Positions 1 through 10,700 of a stretch of 64,000 nucleotides of DNA are shown piece after piece. The stretch is taken from assembly GCA_016806645.1 (NCBI GenBank), contig JACSYO010001502.1:282001-346000 (forward strand), in the 5' to 3' direction. Origin of the DNA: Ophiodon elongatus. Taxonomy: Eukaryota; Chordata; Actinopteri; Perciformes; Hexagrammidae. Within the stretch, counting starts at the first letter, position 1; each line of letters starts with the position of its first letter. The position numbers and the translations under genes were made by a program. A model generated the notes under the pieces. It ran no database searches. It was not told where the DNA came from and saw only the letters and a program-made list of their open reading frames with translations.

Positions 1-1093
1 CTAAATTATATAAGTCATTCAGAAGTATTTTGAATCTGTATTAATAGTTGTTGATATCACTGCTAACATGCTCTTTGAGACAAATTATGCACTAGGCCTT
101 TTTCATATAATATACCTCCAGATGATTTGTGTTTATTGCTGAGTTTTTATTGTAAATGTACATACTCTTTTTAAAAATGCTGGCTTAAATATAAGGTCAA
201 TTGTGGTTTCCAATAAAGGGGTAATGTTGAGAAAAAAAGATAATTTTGTGTTTTGTGTTTTTTTGTGTCGCCTGAGAGGCAAATTGATCAAGAAGTAAGG
301 TTGAATTCCTTACATGACAGCCAGTGTCTCATTTCCTGCCAAAAGCTCTCAAGTTTGCCTAGGATTCAAAATGTCGTCCTGAAACTGCTGCTGTTTTGCT
401 CCCGGGTGTGTAAATGGAAAGTTGTCGTGTTGTCTCCATTGTTCTCAGTGGAAATGTGCCTCAACTGGTAAAACCAGACTGATTACACAGGTCCACCCAC
501 AATGCAAACCAGCCCAGAGATTTCCTTTAAACCAAGCCAGAGTTGCATCTGCCAGCTTTTTTCTGAGCACAGACACAAGAGACTGAGACAAGAAGAAACC
601 TGATACAGACAGTGACACATGGGTACATACGTATTAACCCCATGGCACACACGCAAAGTGCAAACAATTATGTTGAGTTTCGAAATGCTTTTTTCGCAAA
701 TATTTTGTGTCTACCGTGTCATTACGGTTGGATATCATCACAGTGGTGAACGATTTTAAGTTTAAACAACAAAAAGACAATTTTGAGCACTAGAGCTGAT
801 TCAGGTATTTGATATATATATATATATATATATATATGGTAATACATTAACATACAGTATATATTTTTCTAAATAACCCCCTTGCCTCGCTGAATAACAC
901 CCTATTTTTAATTTCTAAAGCTTCCTTGTGAAGTGTGATCTGAAAATGTAAATCGAGACTTCTGAATAAACAAAGTGGCAGCTTACAGCAGCTCCTTAGG
1001 TAGGTCTACAAAGAAAAAAAAGGCCTGGGGGATACGGTTTCTTAGCAACCGGTCGCGATTCCCACCCCTCCCATTCTAGTGTCCTGTCCACAG
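1..1093. other. Non-coding flank upstream of first claudin
   Basis: I see no gene here. It holds a pure (AT)n microsatellite at 812-837. It ends in a plausible splice acceptor (pyrimidine-poor, CAG at 1091-1093), so the first claudin may have an upstream non-coding exon. A sequence resembling an RFX X-box (GTTTCTTAGCAACC) sits at 1037-1050. Short ORFs here look random. Confidence 0.5.
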
Positions 1094-1235
1094 GGAGGAG
1101 GCTATACAGGTGAATATCAACCTGCTCCTCCTCCACTGGGATGCAAATTTAATCCATCTACTGCTTCCAACTATAATCACACCGTGTCCGCATATTATTA
1201 TACGTATGAGTTTGGAGGGATAAGAGGAGGACAGA

Positions 1236-2006
1236 ATGGCCAACTCAGCACTGGAGATGGTGGGTCTGATATTGACCCTGATTGGGCTGATTGGGACGGC
1301 CGCAAGCACTGGGATGCCGATGTGGCGAGTCACAGCTTTCATTGGGGAGAACATCATTGTTTTTGAAACCCGCTATGAGGGTCTGTGGATGAATTGCTTT
1401 CGGCAGGCTGACATCAGAATGCAGTGTAAGGTATACGACTCTCTCCTGGCCCTGCCCCCGGATCTACAGGCGGCACGGGGGCTCATGTGCTGCGCTCTGG
1501 CGTTGGGTGGCCTTGGTCTGCTGATCACTTTGCTGGGGCTGCAGTGCACGTCATGCATCGAAAACAACGATCGAGCTAAGCGGCTGGTCCTCATCATTGC
1601 AGGAAGCATGATCTTAATGGCTAGCATCTGCATCCTCATCCCAGTGTCCTGGACAGGTCACGTCATCATCAGGGACTTCTACAACCCCTTGATATTAGAC
1701 GCCCAGCGAAGGGAGCTCGGTGAGGCTCTTTACATCGGCTGGGTGGCCTCTGCTTTCTTGTTTATTGGAGGATGCTTGTTTATTTGTTGCAATCTGCAGT
1801 CCGAGGACAAAGGTTCAGAGAGGTATATGTACTCAAGGACCTCCGACTACATGACCTATCCTCCACAGCCCATGCAGCCTCAACGGCTGGTGCTACTTCC
1901 CCGACCAGAACCCCAGTTTCAGCCAGTGCTGTCAAGGCACCCATCAACCAACTACAGCTACCATTCCAGATACCCTTCTGTACGCAGCGGGGTGGCTTAT
2001 CTCTGA
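1236..2006 (+). CDS. cldn8: Claudin-8-like tight-junction protein (single coding exon, 256 aa)
   Basis: Four-span membrane protein that polymerises into tight-junction strands and sets paracellular ion selectivity. The sequence shows the claudin first-loop signature at family spacing: W30, G49-L50-W51, C54 and C64, followed by LQAARG with R81 just before TM2. The RQA-IRMQCK-YDSLL stretch and the IPVSW / IIRDFYNP block of loop 2 match the claudin-8/17 subgroup, with claudin-8 closest. TM1 covers about residues 8-28, TM4 about 165-187. The roughly 70-residue tail is Tyr/Pro/Arg-rich and ends VAYL, not the usual YV PDZ-binding end. The start is chosen from a good Kozak context (AGAATGG) and alignment with other claudins. 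An acceptor at 1091-1093 suggests a 5' UTR intron. AATAAA signals lie at 2135-2140 and 2149-2154. Whether it is the fish orthologue of cldn8 or of cldn17 cannot be settled by eye. Confidence 0.93.
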   Translation: MANSALEMVGLILTLIGLIGTAASTGMPMWRVTAFIGENIIVFETRYEGLWMNCFRQADIRMQCKVYDSLLALPPDLQAARGLMCCALALGGLGLLITLLGLQCTSCIENNDRAKRLVLIIAGSMILMASICILIPVSWTGHVIIRDFYNPLILDAQRRELGEALYIGWVASAFLFIGGCLFICCNLQSEDKGSERYMYSRTSDYMTYPPQPMQPQRLVLLPRPEPQFQPVLSRHPSTNYSYHSRYPSVRSGVAYL

Positions 2007-3890
2007 ACACCTAAACTGACTGAGGTAATGATGATCACAGTAATGTTCAATATATGCAAGGGGATTTCTATTTTAATAAGGTTTTTCTTGGCAGTACAAT
2101 CTATGACACATTTCAATTTTTTAAAAGGTAAAAAAATAAATACATTTCAATAAATACATGAATGCAACAACTGTGAATGCAAATGAGTCAAATCCTTATG
2201 GATGTCTGTTTTAAATAATAATAATAATAACTTATATATAATTATATACATACATTATTTGAGGAGTACTTAATGTCTTGTTGAAGAGCAATAATTACAG
2301 AATGTTGATATCAACAACCTATATTCTAATTATAATCCAGACTGTGTAAGCCAATACATAATTTCCATTATTTTTATGTGTGTTGTATATCAAATTTTAT
2401 ACTGACAGCCTTATTTTTTTTGTATTTTAGGTTACCAATTTTGAATGCATATGCTTAATATAACAATTAATGCAACCTTTAACCAATGAGTAGAGTGAAA
2501 CAAGTGTATTTGTGTTTACTGTTAAATGCTATTTGTTGTTGTTGGCACATATGACTGAACTATGTAGTAACAGACATTTTATGCTCAACCCATTTTCCTT
2601 CAACATTAGCTGTGCCTGAGCACACATCAAGCGGTTACAGGTAGTATTAGGACAGCAAATGCTAAATTGGTGACTGATTGTGTAGGAAATTCACAGACAT
2701 TTGTTTCTAAAATTCAAAACATTTTGTGTGTCCATTCAATCGGAACACAATTGTAAGTCTTTGTTTAAGTTTGGTATGATGCCCTGGAGCTCTTAGGAAC
2801 TAATAGAACTGAACAAATGGCTAAGTAAACATGAGATTCAGGTTTAAGACTGCTTGTTAAAGGTGTGGACATCTGCCTTAGTGTTTGTGAAGAAACCAGA
2901 AAGGGGCAACCTTGCGGCATGATCATGTGATAAGAATTTGCAAGTCTATTTGAATACAGAGTGTTGGACCTAGTTTACATGTCTAGTTTACATCTAGGTT
3001 GATCCGACTCCATATATTTGAGAAATTAAAGAACATTTCTGTCTCTGCTAAGTGAAGTATATTAGCTCTTAAACTATTTGGTCAGCTCATTTCATTTTCA
3101 GTGAGTTCAAAAGCTGTAGAATCTCAATTCCTTATGCAATGTCTGTAATGACAGTACAAGTACAGTCATTTCATTGATGCCTCATACTGAAAATATTTGG
3201 TGATGTAATGACAATGTTGTCTTTCTCCATTGTTGCTTAATGTTAAATGTTAAAAATTAACAACCTGTTTGTCTATGTATGTCTTCTCAACAACCCAGGA
3301 GTTATACAAATCTGCCATATTTCAACTTCTAATTCATAAAACTATATTTCTGGTACTTAACAATCAATAATTGTGTTGGATTGTGTGAGGTGAGCTCCCT
3401 CTCTTTATAATCACCTTGAACAGCATTTCTGCTCCCCTGTGGACAACAGTAGTACTGCAGGAGCTGATGTGCTACAATGTGTTGTTTGCTTCTCAAATTT
3501 TTTCACATATAATTATGGAGAATAAAAACATGGCAAGTGGTAAACATTTCTGAAGTTGTTAGCTGTGTCCGGTATATTGGTTTACTGCTGATGAAGCTGA
3601 TGGCACAGATATACCACTATAGCCAGGGGAACCATAAACACAAAATAAGCAAAGGTTCTTTTTACCCCCATTGCCCCGAGCCAACCAGGTGACAGCAAAG
3701 CCTCTTTCCCATAACAAACCACGTCTTACACCATACAAACAGCATCAGATGAGAAGATCTACGATGCCTTGGACACATCTCTGACTCAGACTCTGAGATA
3801 TTTTACTAAAGCATCAGAATTTATTGTCTACGCGAGCTAACCTTATTTTAACATTCTAACAGCTAACATTTTTTTTTAATTTGAACACAG
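2007..3890. other. 3' UTR of first claudin and intergenic DNA
   Basis: AT-rich sequence with no convincing ORF. The first 150 bases are probably the 3' UTR of the upstream claudin. The right end, a T-rich tract followed by CAG at 3888-3890, is a good splice acceptor for the second claudin, whose 22-base 5' UTR remnant runs from 3891 to the ATG. Any first non-coding exon of that gene should lie in this stretch, but I cannot place it. Confidence 0.5.
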
Positions 3891-3912
3891 CTGATTTCTT
3901 GAAGGCTGCACG

Positions 3913-4986
3913 ATGGTTCAAGGTGTTTCAGAGATAGCCGCAATTTGTGTCGGCCTGATTGGGCTGATCGGGGCGGCGGCTGCTACAGGGATGCCCATGT
4001 GGAAGGTAACGGCTTTCATTGGGGAAAACATAATTGTGATGGAAACCCGCTGGGAGGGCTTGTGGATGAACTGCTACAGACAGGCCAACATCAGGATGCA
4101 GTGCAAGGTCTATGACTCCCTGCTGTTCCTGCCCCCGGACTTACAGGCAGCCAGAGGTCTGATGTGCTGTTCCCTGGCCCTCTCGGGTCTGGGGCTCCTT
4201 GTGGCTCTGGCAGGAATGCGTTGTACATCCTGTATTCAGGATAATGATTGGGCTAAGACCATCATCCTGATGGTTGCAGGTGGTATGCAGTTTTTGGCCT
4301 GTATCTGTGTCTTTATCCCCGTGTCGTGGACAGGTCATGTCATCATTAGAGATTTTTACAATCCATTGCTAATTGATGCCCAGAGGAGGGAGCTAGGAGA
4401 GGCTCTCTACATCGGTTGGGTGACCGGCGCCTTCCTTTTTGCATCTGCCATGTTGTTTGTCTGTCGCCGTATACCCTCAGACAAAGGCTCTTTCGACGTG
4501 TACCACCAAGGCAACTTGCTCAGTTACAAGCCAGCACCCATGAGGTATCATCCCATCTCAAGTGTTTCCAGCCTCCAATCTACACCATACCATCCATCTC
4601 TGCAGAGCCAACGCTATGTTGGACAACAACTTGCAATGCCACTGCAAAACATTCCTCAAGTTATGACAAATGATGAAGCACTAATCAACCCTCCTGTTGT
4701 CTACAACCCGGGTCTGCCAGAAAATGCGTCATTGGTATATCAAGGTGGTATGGCTCACCACTCCTCAATGCGGAGTTCTAACCATGGAAGCCTGTATACG
4801 CCAGGCAACTCCTTTTACATAAGCCAAAACGCTACGCCATATTCACAGGCTTATATCGGCGATCCTACTGCATCCTACCAGTCCAGTTTTCATCCGGTTC
4901 CACACACTCCTGTTTTCATAGGATATAAAGCATCAAGAATTCAACCAGGGCCTCACAGAGGGAGCAGTGCTGGTGTATACATATAA
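3913..4986 (+). CDS. cldn8: Claudin-8-like protein with an unusually long C-terminal tail (357 aa)
   Basis: Tandem neighbour and evident duplicate of the claudin 2 kb upstream. The two share the whole core, including the first-loop motif (W30, GLW 49-51, C54, C64), LQAARG (R81) and the IPVSWTGHVIIRDF block. TM4 ends near residue 187. After it runs about 170 residues rich in Tyr, Ser, Pro, His, Gln and Asn with no further membrane segment, ending GVYI. Most claudins are 210-260 residues, so this cytoplasmic tail is two to four times the usual length. The ORF is open throughout in one exon and needs no splicing. A hydrophobic end could still act as a PDZ ligand (inference). A polyadenylation signal AATAAA lies at 5373-5378. 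The paralogue name is uncertain. Confidence 0.92.
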   Translation: MVQGVSEIAAICVGLIGLIGAAAATGMPMWKVTAFIGENIIVMETRWEGLWMNCYRQANIRMQCKVYDSLLFLPPDLQAARGLMCCSLALSGLGLLVALAGMRCTSCIQDNDWAKTIILMVAGGMQFLACICVFIPVSWTGHVIIRDFYNPLLIDAQRRELGEALYIGWVTGAFLFASAMLFVCRRIPSDKGSFDVYHQGNLLSYKPAPMRYHPISSVSSLQSTPYHPSLQSQRYVGQQLAMPLQNIPQVMTNDEALINPPVVYNPGLPENASLVYQGGMAHHSSMRSSNHGSLYTPGNSFYISQNATPYSQAYIGDPTASYQSSFHPVPHTPVFIGYKASRIQPGPHRGSSAGVYI

Positions 4987-7030
4987 ACAAAAATTGAGAG
5001 TGAGTTTTTATTCTGGCTTAAACATTAAAGTCACAAAGCCCTATGCTTTTCATCACAATCTCATTTAAACTTCTGTGCACTAGTGTCAAGATGAAGGTGA
5101 AATGATGTTTCTTCTGCTTGTATTAGAATCATCTTGATGCCCAGAGTAAATAGCATGTTCATCTTGTTTCTACTATTTACAATTTTTTTGTAATTTGTAT
5201 TCGTAACATTGTACTTATCAAAATAGAGAGATTTATGAGAAATCATCTGTTTGGAACATCATAGCCTTATCTTTTGTATATTTGTAACCGTCTGTTCATC
5301 ATATTTTTAAATGTTCTGTGGTTATCATTGTATATGTTTCAATGCATTTAAAGAATGAAATGTTCAGAAAATAATAAATGTCACTAAATATCTTGTGGTA
5401 GTTGTATAGATAATTTTAAATTTTTAAATTTTTAAGTTTTAAAGCCTATTATTGGTGTGACAGTCCTACTGTACTCAAAGTATATTTCATTTAAACTATT
5501 TCTGTCAAAATATTGTATTGTAACCAGTGAGACTACCTGAATGGGTATTCACAGAGACATAGAGGAGAGCTAATGAACCGTTTTAATGTATATAAATCTG
5601 CTTTGGGTCAACACCAGCAAACACTCCATGTGCTGTGATTATTGCTTGATAAAAGCAACAACATCCTGGTAGCTATGCTAACTGGTGGCCTGAGCTAATC
5701 TTCAACATTGTCATTAGTCACCACAAGAGGGCACCAGAGAATGTGATGCGTGTCCTAAACCCTGGGCAGACCTTCTCACGGTGCAGGTGTCAGAGGAACT
5801 TCATAATAAGGGAATACATTTGAACCTAGTTTAAGCTACGGGCTGTATAACACGGTGGAATAAGTGCATTATTATGTTCTCTATCTTTGCTTTCAACAGC
5901 AATAGTGGAGTTTATTTAATTTTTTTATAAAATCATAGTTTTACTAAAACTTGGGTTTGTGATTTCGAATTAAGATGGTCAAATTCTGTACACTACTTAA
6001 TTTATAGGTTACCCAGCTTTTACTTTTACATCCCCAGTGGAGACTTCAAATTGTACAGCCAATTGAGGATGTTCTTGCACTCAGTGTGTAAATACAAAAT
6101 GTTGCTAATTTCTGGGGAATGAAATAATAGGGACTAAGATTACACTAATCCCCGATACCCATAAAACACCCCTGATGCTTCTGCCTTGCTTGGGGAGCAG
6201 TAGTTTTGAGCATCATCACCACTTGCTGATTGGTGCAGGTGAGCAACCAAGAGAACGTTTAACTTCCGTCCCAAACCACTCAAGTGGGTTAAGGTAACAT
6301 ATACATTTTACTTTACTTTACTTTACTATGAGACCGTGTCAGATAAACAGTTTGAGGTAGTTAATCTTCAAGGGGGCACCACAGACCAGTCTGAAGATTA
6401 GATTTGCATTTCTATCAGGACTGCAGCAAAGATTTAATCATTCCTCGGTGTAGCAAAGCAAAGACGTTGTCGAGGTCGAACGTTGCCAGATTTGAAGTTA
6501 ATCTTCAGGACGTATCCATGTTTGCGGATTAGCAGCTTGGCTTTGCCCTCAATTGAGCGCCTGCACGGGAGGGATGCTCAGCTGTGTCAAGTCAGCCAAG
6601 GACAGCAAGAGCGAGACCAGAAAAAAGGCATGTTCGATTTCATAATAAAAGCATTCAAATGATAGGATAATCAGGGACCAATGGAAAAAAAACATATTAA
6701 TTGTATATTGCCTTAGTGATAGGGAAATAGAATCATAAACAACAGATGTTTAGTTGAATATGGGAATTAGGTATATGCAGGGAAAAGTATGGATAATGGA
6801 TTGATATGGATTGATTAATTGATTAAATAAATAAATGAATAAATAGGCACAGCACTGGAAAGACTTATTAAGCATAATATTTGTACAATAAACAAATAAG
6901 AAACATTTTGCAATATTTATTGTGAAATGATCTGTAATCACTTAAATACATACATCTACAGTGTGAACTGCAGCAAAGTTGAATGGCAGACATATATGCA
7001 GCCTCTTCCTCTTTAGAATATGTTGAATCC
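4987..7030. other. 3' UTR and intergenic DNA between claudin and grik1
   Basis: No gene seen. The first 400 bases are probably the claudin 3' UTR. A short TTTAC repeat lies at about 6306-6326. ORFs on either strand have no recognisable protein character. Confidence 0.5.
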
Positions 7031-7350
7031 TAGGGCTGGGTGATGAGGACAAAATCAATTATCACAATATGTTTTTACTAAATACCTCAATATCAATATT
7101 GCGACGATATCGCATGGTTGATTTCTATGTCCTTTTACAAAAAAAGATAAACAATTATCTGTAATGTGGATATAAAGACTAAGTCTGCTAAGTTAAAAAA
7201 ATGACATCACTTTCCTGTAAAGCAGCCTGCAAAACCAAGAAAAGACAACACTTATTGCTTACTATTATATTAAGATATCCAAGATCTAAGACAATTATCT
7301 AGTCTCATATCACAATATCATTTTAATATTGTGATATTGCCCAGGCCTAA
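7031..7350. mobile_element. Non-autonomous DNA transposon (hAT-like MITE)
   Basis: The left end TAGGGCTGGGTGAT and the inverted right end (TTAGGCCTGGGCAAT on the other strand) are imperfect terminal inverted repeats around an AT-rich core with many ATCACAATAT-type words. This 'agggctgggcgatat' end is a familiar dispersed element in fish genomes. It has no coding capacity. I could not identify a clear 8-bp target duplication, so the superfamily is an inference. Confidence 0.65.
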
Positions 7351-7399
7351 ATTCACACTTTATTTTGAAATTGGTGATCAGAAATGCCAATTTCTATTC

Positions 7400-7762
7400 A
7401 TGCAAGCTTGACAGGAGGAGCCCAACGCACGGTCCTCCTCCTCAGTTCCAGCCTACAATTCAAGTGTGCACCAGAAAAAAACATGATAAGAGGGATGTGT
7501 GGAGAGTGAACATGGGAAGCAAAACCTTACTGGCACATTAAGGATTTTAGAATGGAAAAACTGGAGTTCTTTTGAACAGTGGCAGCTGCAGGTGGAGTGT
7601 GTATTTTTGTTGTTGTTTTTCCTCACAATGTGTGAGGGATGGATGTGGGTCGGTTGTCAGTATATTTTCGTTACGGATACAAGGACTGGCAAGTTATCAG
7701 CATGAATTACCAAGGGCAGAAAAACTGATATCAATGTTAAATTCGACTCTGGAGAGAGGACC
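7400..7762 (+). promoter_or_regulatory. Probable grik1 5' UTR and upstream region
   Basis: This lies directly before the grik1 start codon. Two small ORFs start at 7499 and 7572 and could act as upstream ORFs if they are in the leader; the second overlaps the grik1 ATG in another frame. No TATA box is obvious and the transcription start cannot be placed from sequence alone. Confidence 0.35.
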
Positions 7763-10700
7763 ATGGCGAAAAGGAAGGGACTGTTATTTTCACTGCTGTA
7801 CTTTACAGCAGAGTTCTGGCTCACTTCGCAGCAGGTCCTGAGAATTGGTAAGTAGTACATTTGTCAGATTTCTTTTTTATGTCATTACTCTTTGTTAATA
7901 TAAATACTGCCACGATAACCTTTTTTCAATATTCAATTATATGATTACAAGACCTCGGTTGGGGGCCATTTCGTTTGGGATTAATAACCTACTCTACCTT
8001 TCTTTATGTATGTAATACAAAAATAAAATAAGTTGACTTTTGTGGCATTATCATGTTATTTCCAATATCCCAGAGTAGCGTTGCTTCTCTCTAAAGATTA
8101 CCAAATAAATATTTTATTTAATTAGAGACAGCCAGGGTAATAAATGCAGAAATCATACATGTGGATGTCATGCAAAGATATCCATTCATAGCAATTGTGC
8201 AGCTCAGGTGTTGTAGGTCAGTTAATGGGAGCAGGATAACCTTTAAGTTCTGGCAATATCAACCAAAACTTAAAATAATGAATCATTGTGTTAAGGATAC
8301 ATTTGCGATGTGTTTTAGTTGTATGTGTTGCTGTGTGACTATAATAGTCTTGTCACTGGATGATGCAATCATATTATCAGCATCCTGTAACAACCCTAAT
8401 GGACATACAGGTGCGTGCAATATGTTATTCAACAGTAATCTTATATTGACTGTCATTCGAAAAAGAAAAGAAATCCTTCAAAGACTTACCATGTTGTTGT
8501 GATCTTTTGTACAGTATCATTATCCAGTAAGTTTGATTGTTAGATTTTTCTTTCACAAGGGAGGTACACTGAGGACAAAGTGGTAGTTAGTCCACATAAA
8601 ACAACTCTATTGGTTTTCATAAAAATCATGTTAATCCACTTTTGTTGGCTAATGCCAAAGTCTCTGTTCCTACATGTTGACAGGCAGGTCAGAGGCAGAT
8701 GAGTGATTAAGTTGGCCTATGACTTCATCTGAAAGCATGTACTGTTGGCATGATGATATACTTGGCACTGAGGAATGTGAAATGGATACAGAGCTAGAGA
8801 GTACAGGGTGGACAGTCTCAGTGAAACTGAGACTTCTCTTCTACCTAACAAACTCAAAAGTTATTTAGGCTTATTGCATATGTATGCTGATGCACAATGA
8901 CACCTATGAATGTGGATCTGTGTCCAAAGTCGTCTGGTAAGCCTTTGAAAATTGTCAAGAACTCTGCTTTCACTTGTAATTAGACAAACAGAGCTCTTGC
9001 TCCAACTATTCCCCTTTGATTTCTGATGTAACTTTGTAACAATGAGCTGGCGTTTGCTGGCAAATTAATGGGCTCTGCTTCTTTCCCATTGGTTGTCCTC
9101 CATTCCTCTAATGGGTTAGAAGATTGCATCACAAAAATGACTTTTTAAATTCAGGCCTTAGGACTCTCTGCTCCGTTCAATGCCCAGTGCCACTCAGTAT
9201 TTTTCTAAATTCTCTCTCCTTGTAAAGACTTTAACATTCAGACTTGATCTGTTGCATAACTTTGAAGGCTAATAGGCCAGTGCCACCTCCCTGTTCTAAC
9301 AGTCCCGATCTGTTCTCTATATTGTTAATCTCTCTAAATCATCTATCACTCTCCGATGGCCTCCTAATCTTTGTCATTCTCTTCATGACCCGCACACATC
9401 ATAATCTCTCCCATATGGTGTGTGGCTTCGTTCAATTAACATTTCTCTGTCTTGGCAAGTGCTGCCATCAGATTGTGACTGGCTTCCACTCTTTCCACTG
9501 GGGCTGGTAATAATGGTAAATCTTCTCCCTCAAGCCCTTAAACAACTAACAATAATCTTCTTCATGCAGAAAGTCTCTTCCTCAAATATGGTACTTAGGC
9601 AGCGACCAAATCTCATCGTTGGGGAGAGCACAGAAGCAGCAGCTTGTGGCTTGGCCTCCACTCTATCGTGCTGTTTGTTAAACTCCTGATTCCTAAATTA
9701 GGTGGATTTGATACAGATTATTTAACATGATTTTTATTCTTTCAGTCTAAATGTTTTGTTGTTGGGTCGCAAGCAGCTATCTTATAAACAGAGGGACCTC
9801 AGTGCTCCACATCAAACGAAGATATTAGACTGGTTAGGACCTCCTCATTCATTCACAGTCTGGCATGAGCCCAGGTTGGAGTGGTGCTGGTGGTGTTGTT
9901 GAGGTGGGGGTGGGGGATCTCACTGGGAACTGGCCCAGGATGGGGAGAGGGGAGAAAGCAAAACACTACGTCATTGTGTTCCTCTGCCTTAAAAGACTCT
10001 CCTTCATATGATAATTGCACAGAGTCACAAAATCACAGATTAGAATCAGGGCCTACAGATCAGTTCCTTAATATGAACCTACTACTTTGGATTTCTGGAT
10101 TAAAAAAGGTCCACACAGCTGCCTAAACCTGAACCCTGTTATTTCTCTCGCTCTGAGCCCTGAAAGGAGGAACAGACGTCTATAAAAAGCAACGCCCAAG
10201 GCTTTATCAGTATTTGCCTGCAGCACGAGCAGAATCTTTTGTTTTTGTGACCTCCTAGCATGCATCACCCCACAGCATTGTCTGGCCTATTAAAGATGAG
10301 ACGGAAGCTCAGTGATCCTGAAAATTATATTGGAAAGTAATTAACGGTAGCTATAGCAAAAGTTTCCATTCCACCTTTCTTTATAAATTGCATTAATCAT
10401 AAGGCCCTGATCAGAAATAGTGAACTCTGCAATTACAAGGAAGACGTTTCTCATTGGAAACAAAGCTGGGCTATAATATGCAGGTATTCATAGATATTAT
10501 TGTATTTTTGAGAACTGCAAATGGATGATTGCATTCTTCTTCAACAATGCAGAATACAGTGTCTCACAAGACAAGCTTGTCTAATGATTTCTTCTCTAAC
10601 GTTATAGTTTTACCTGCTCCTACAAGCTCAAACTTGTATTTACTGAAGTATAAATGATCCCAGACACCTCCAACTTTCTTGAGCATTTTCTTGCTAATAT

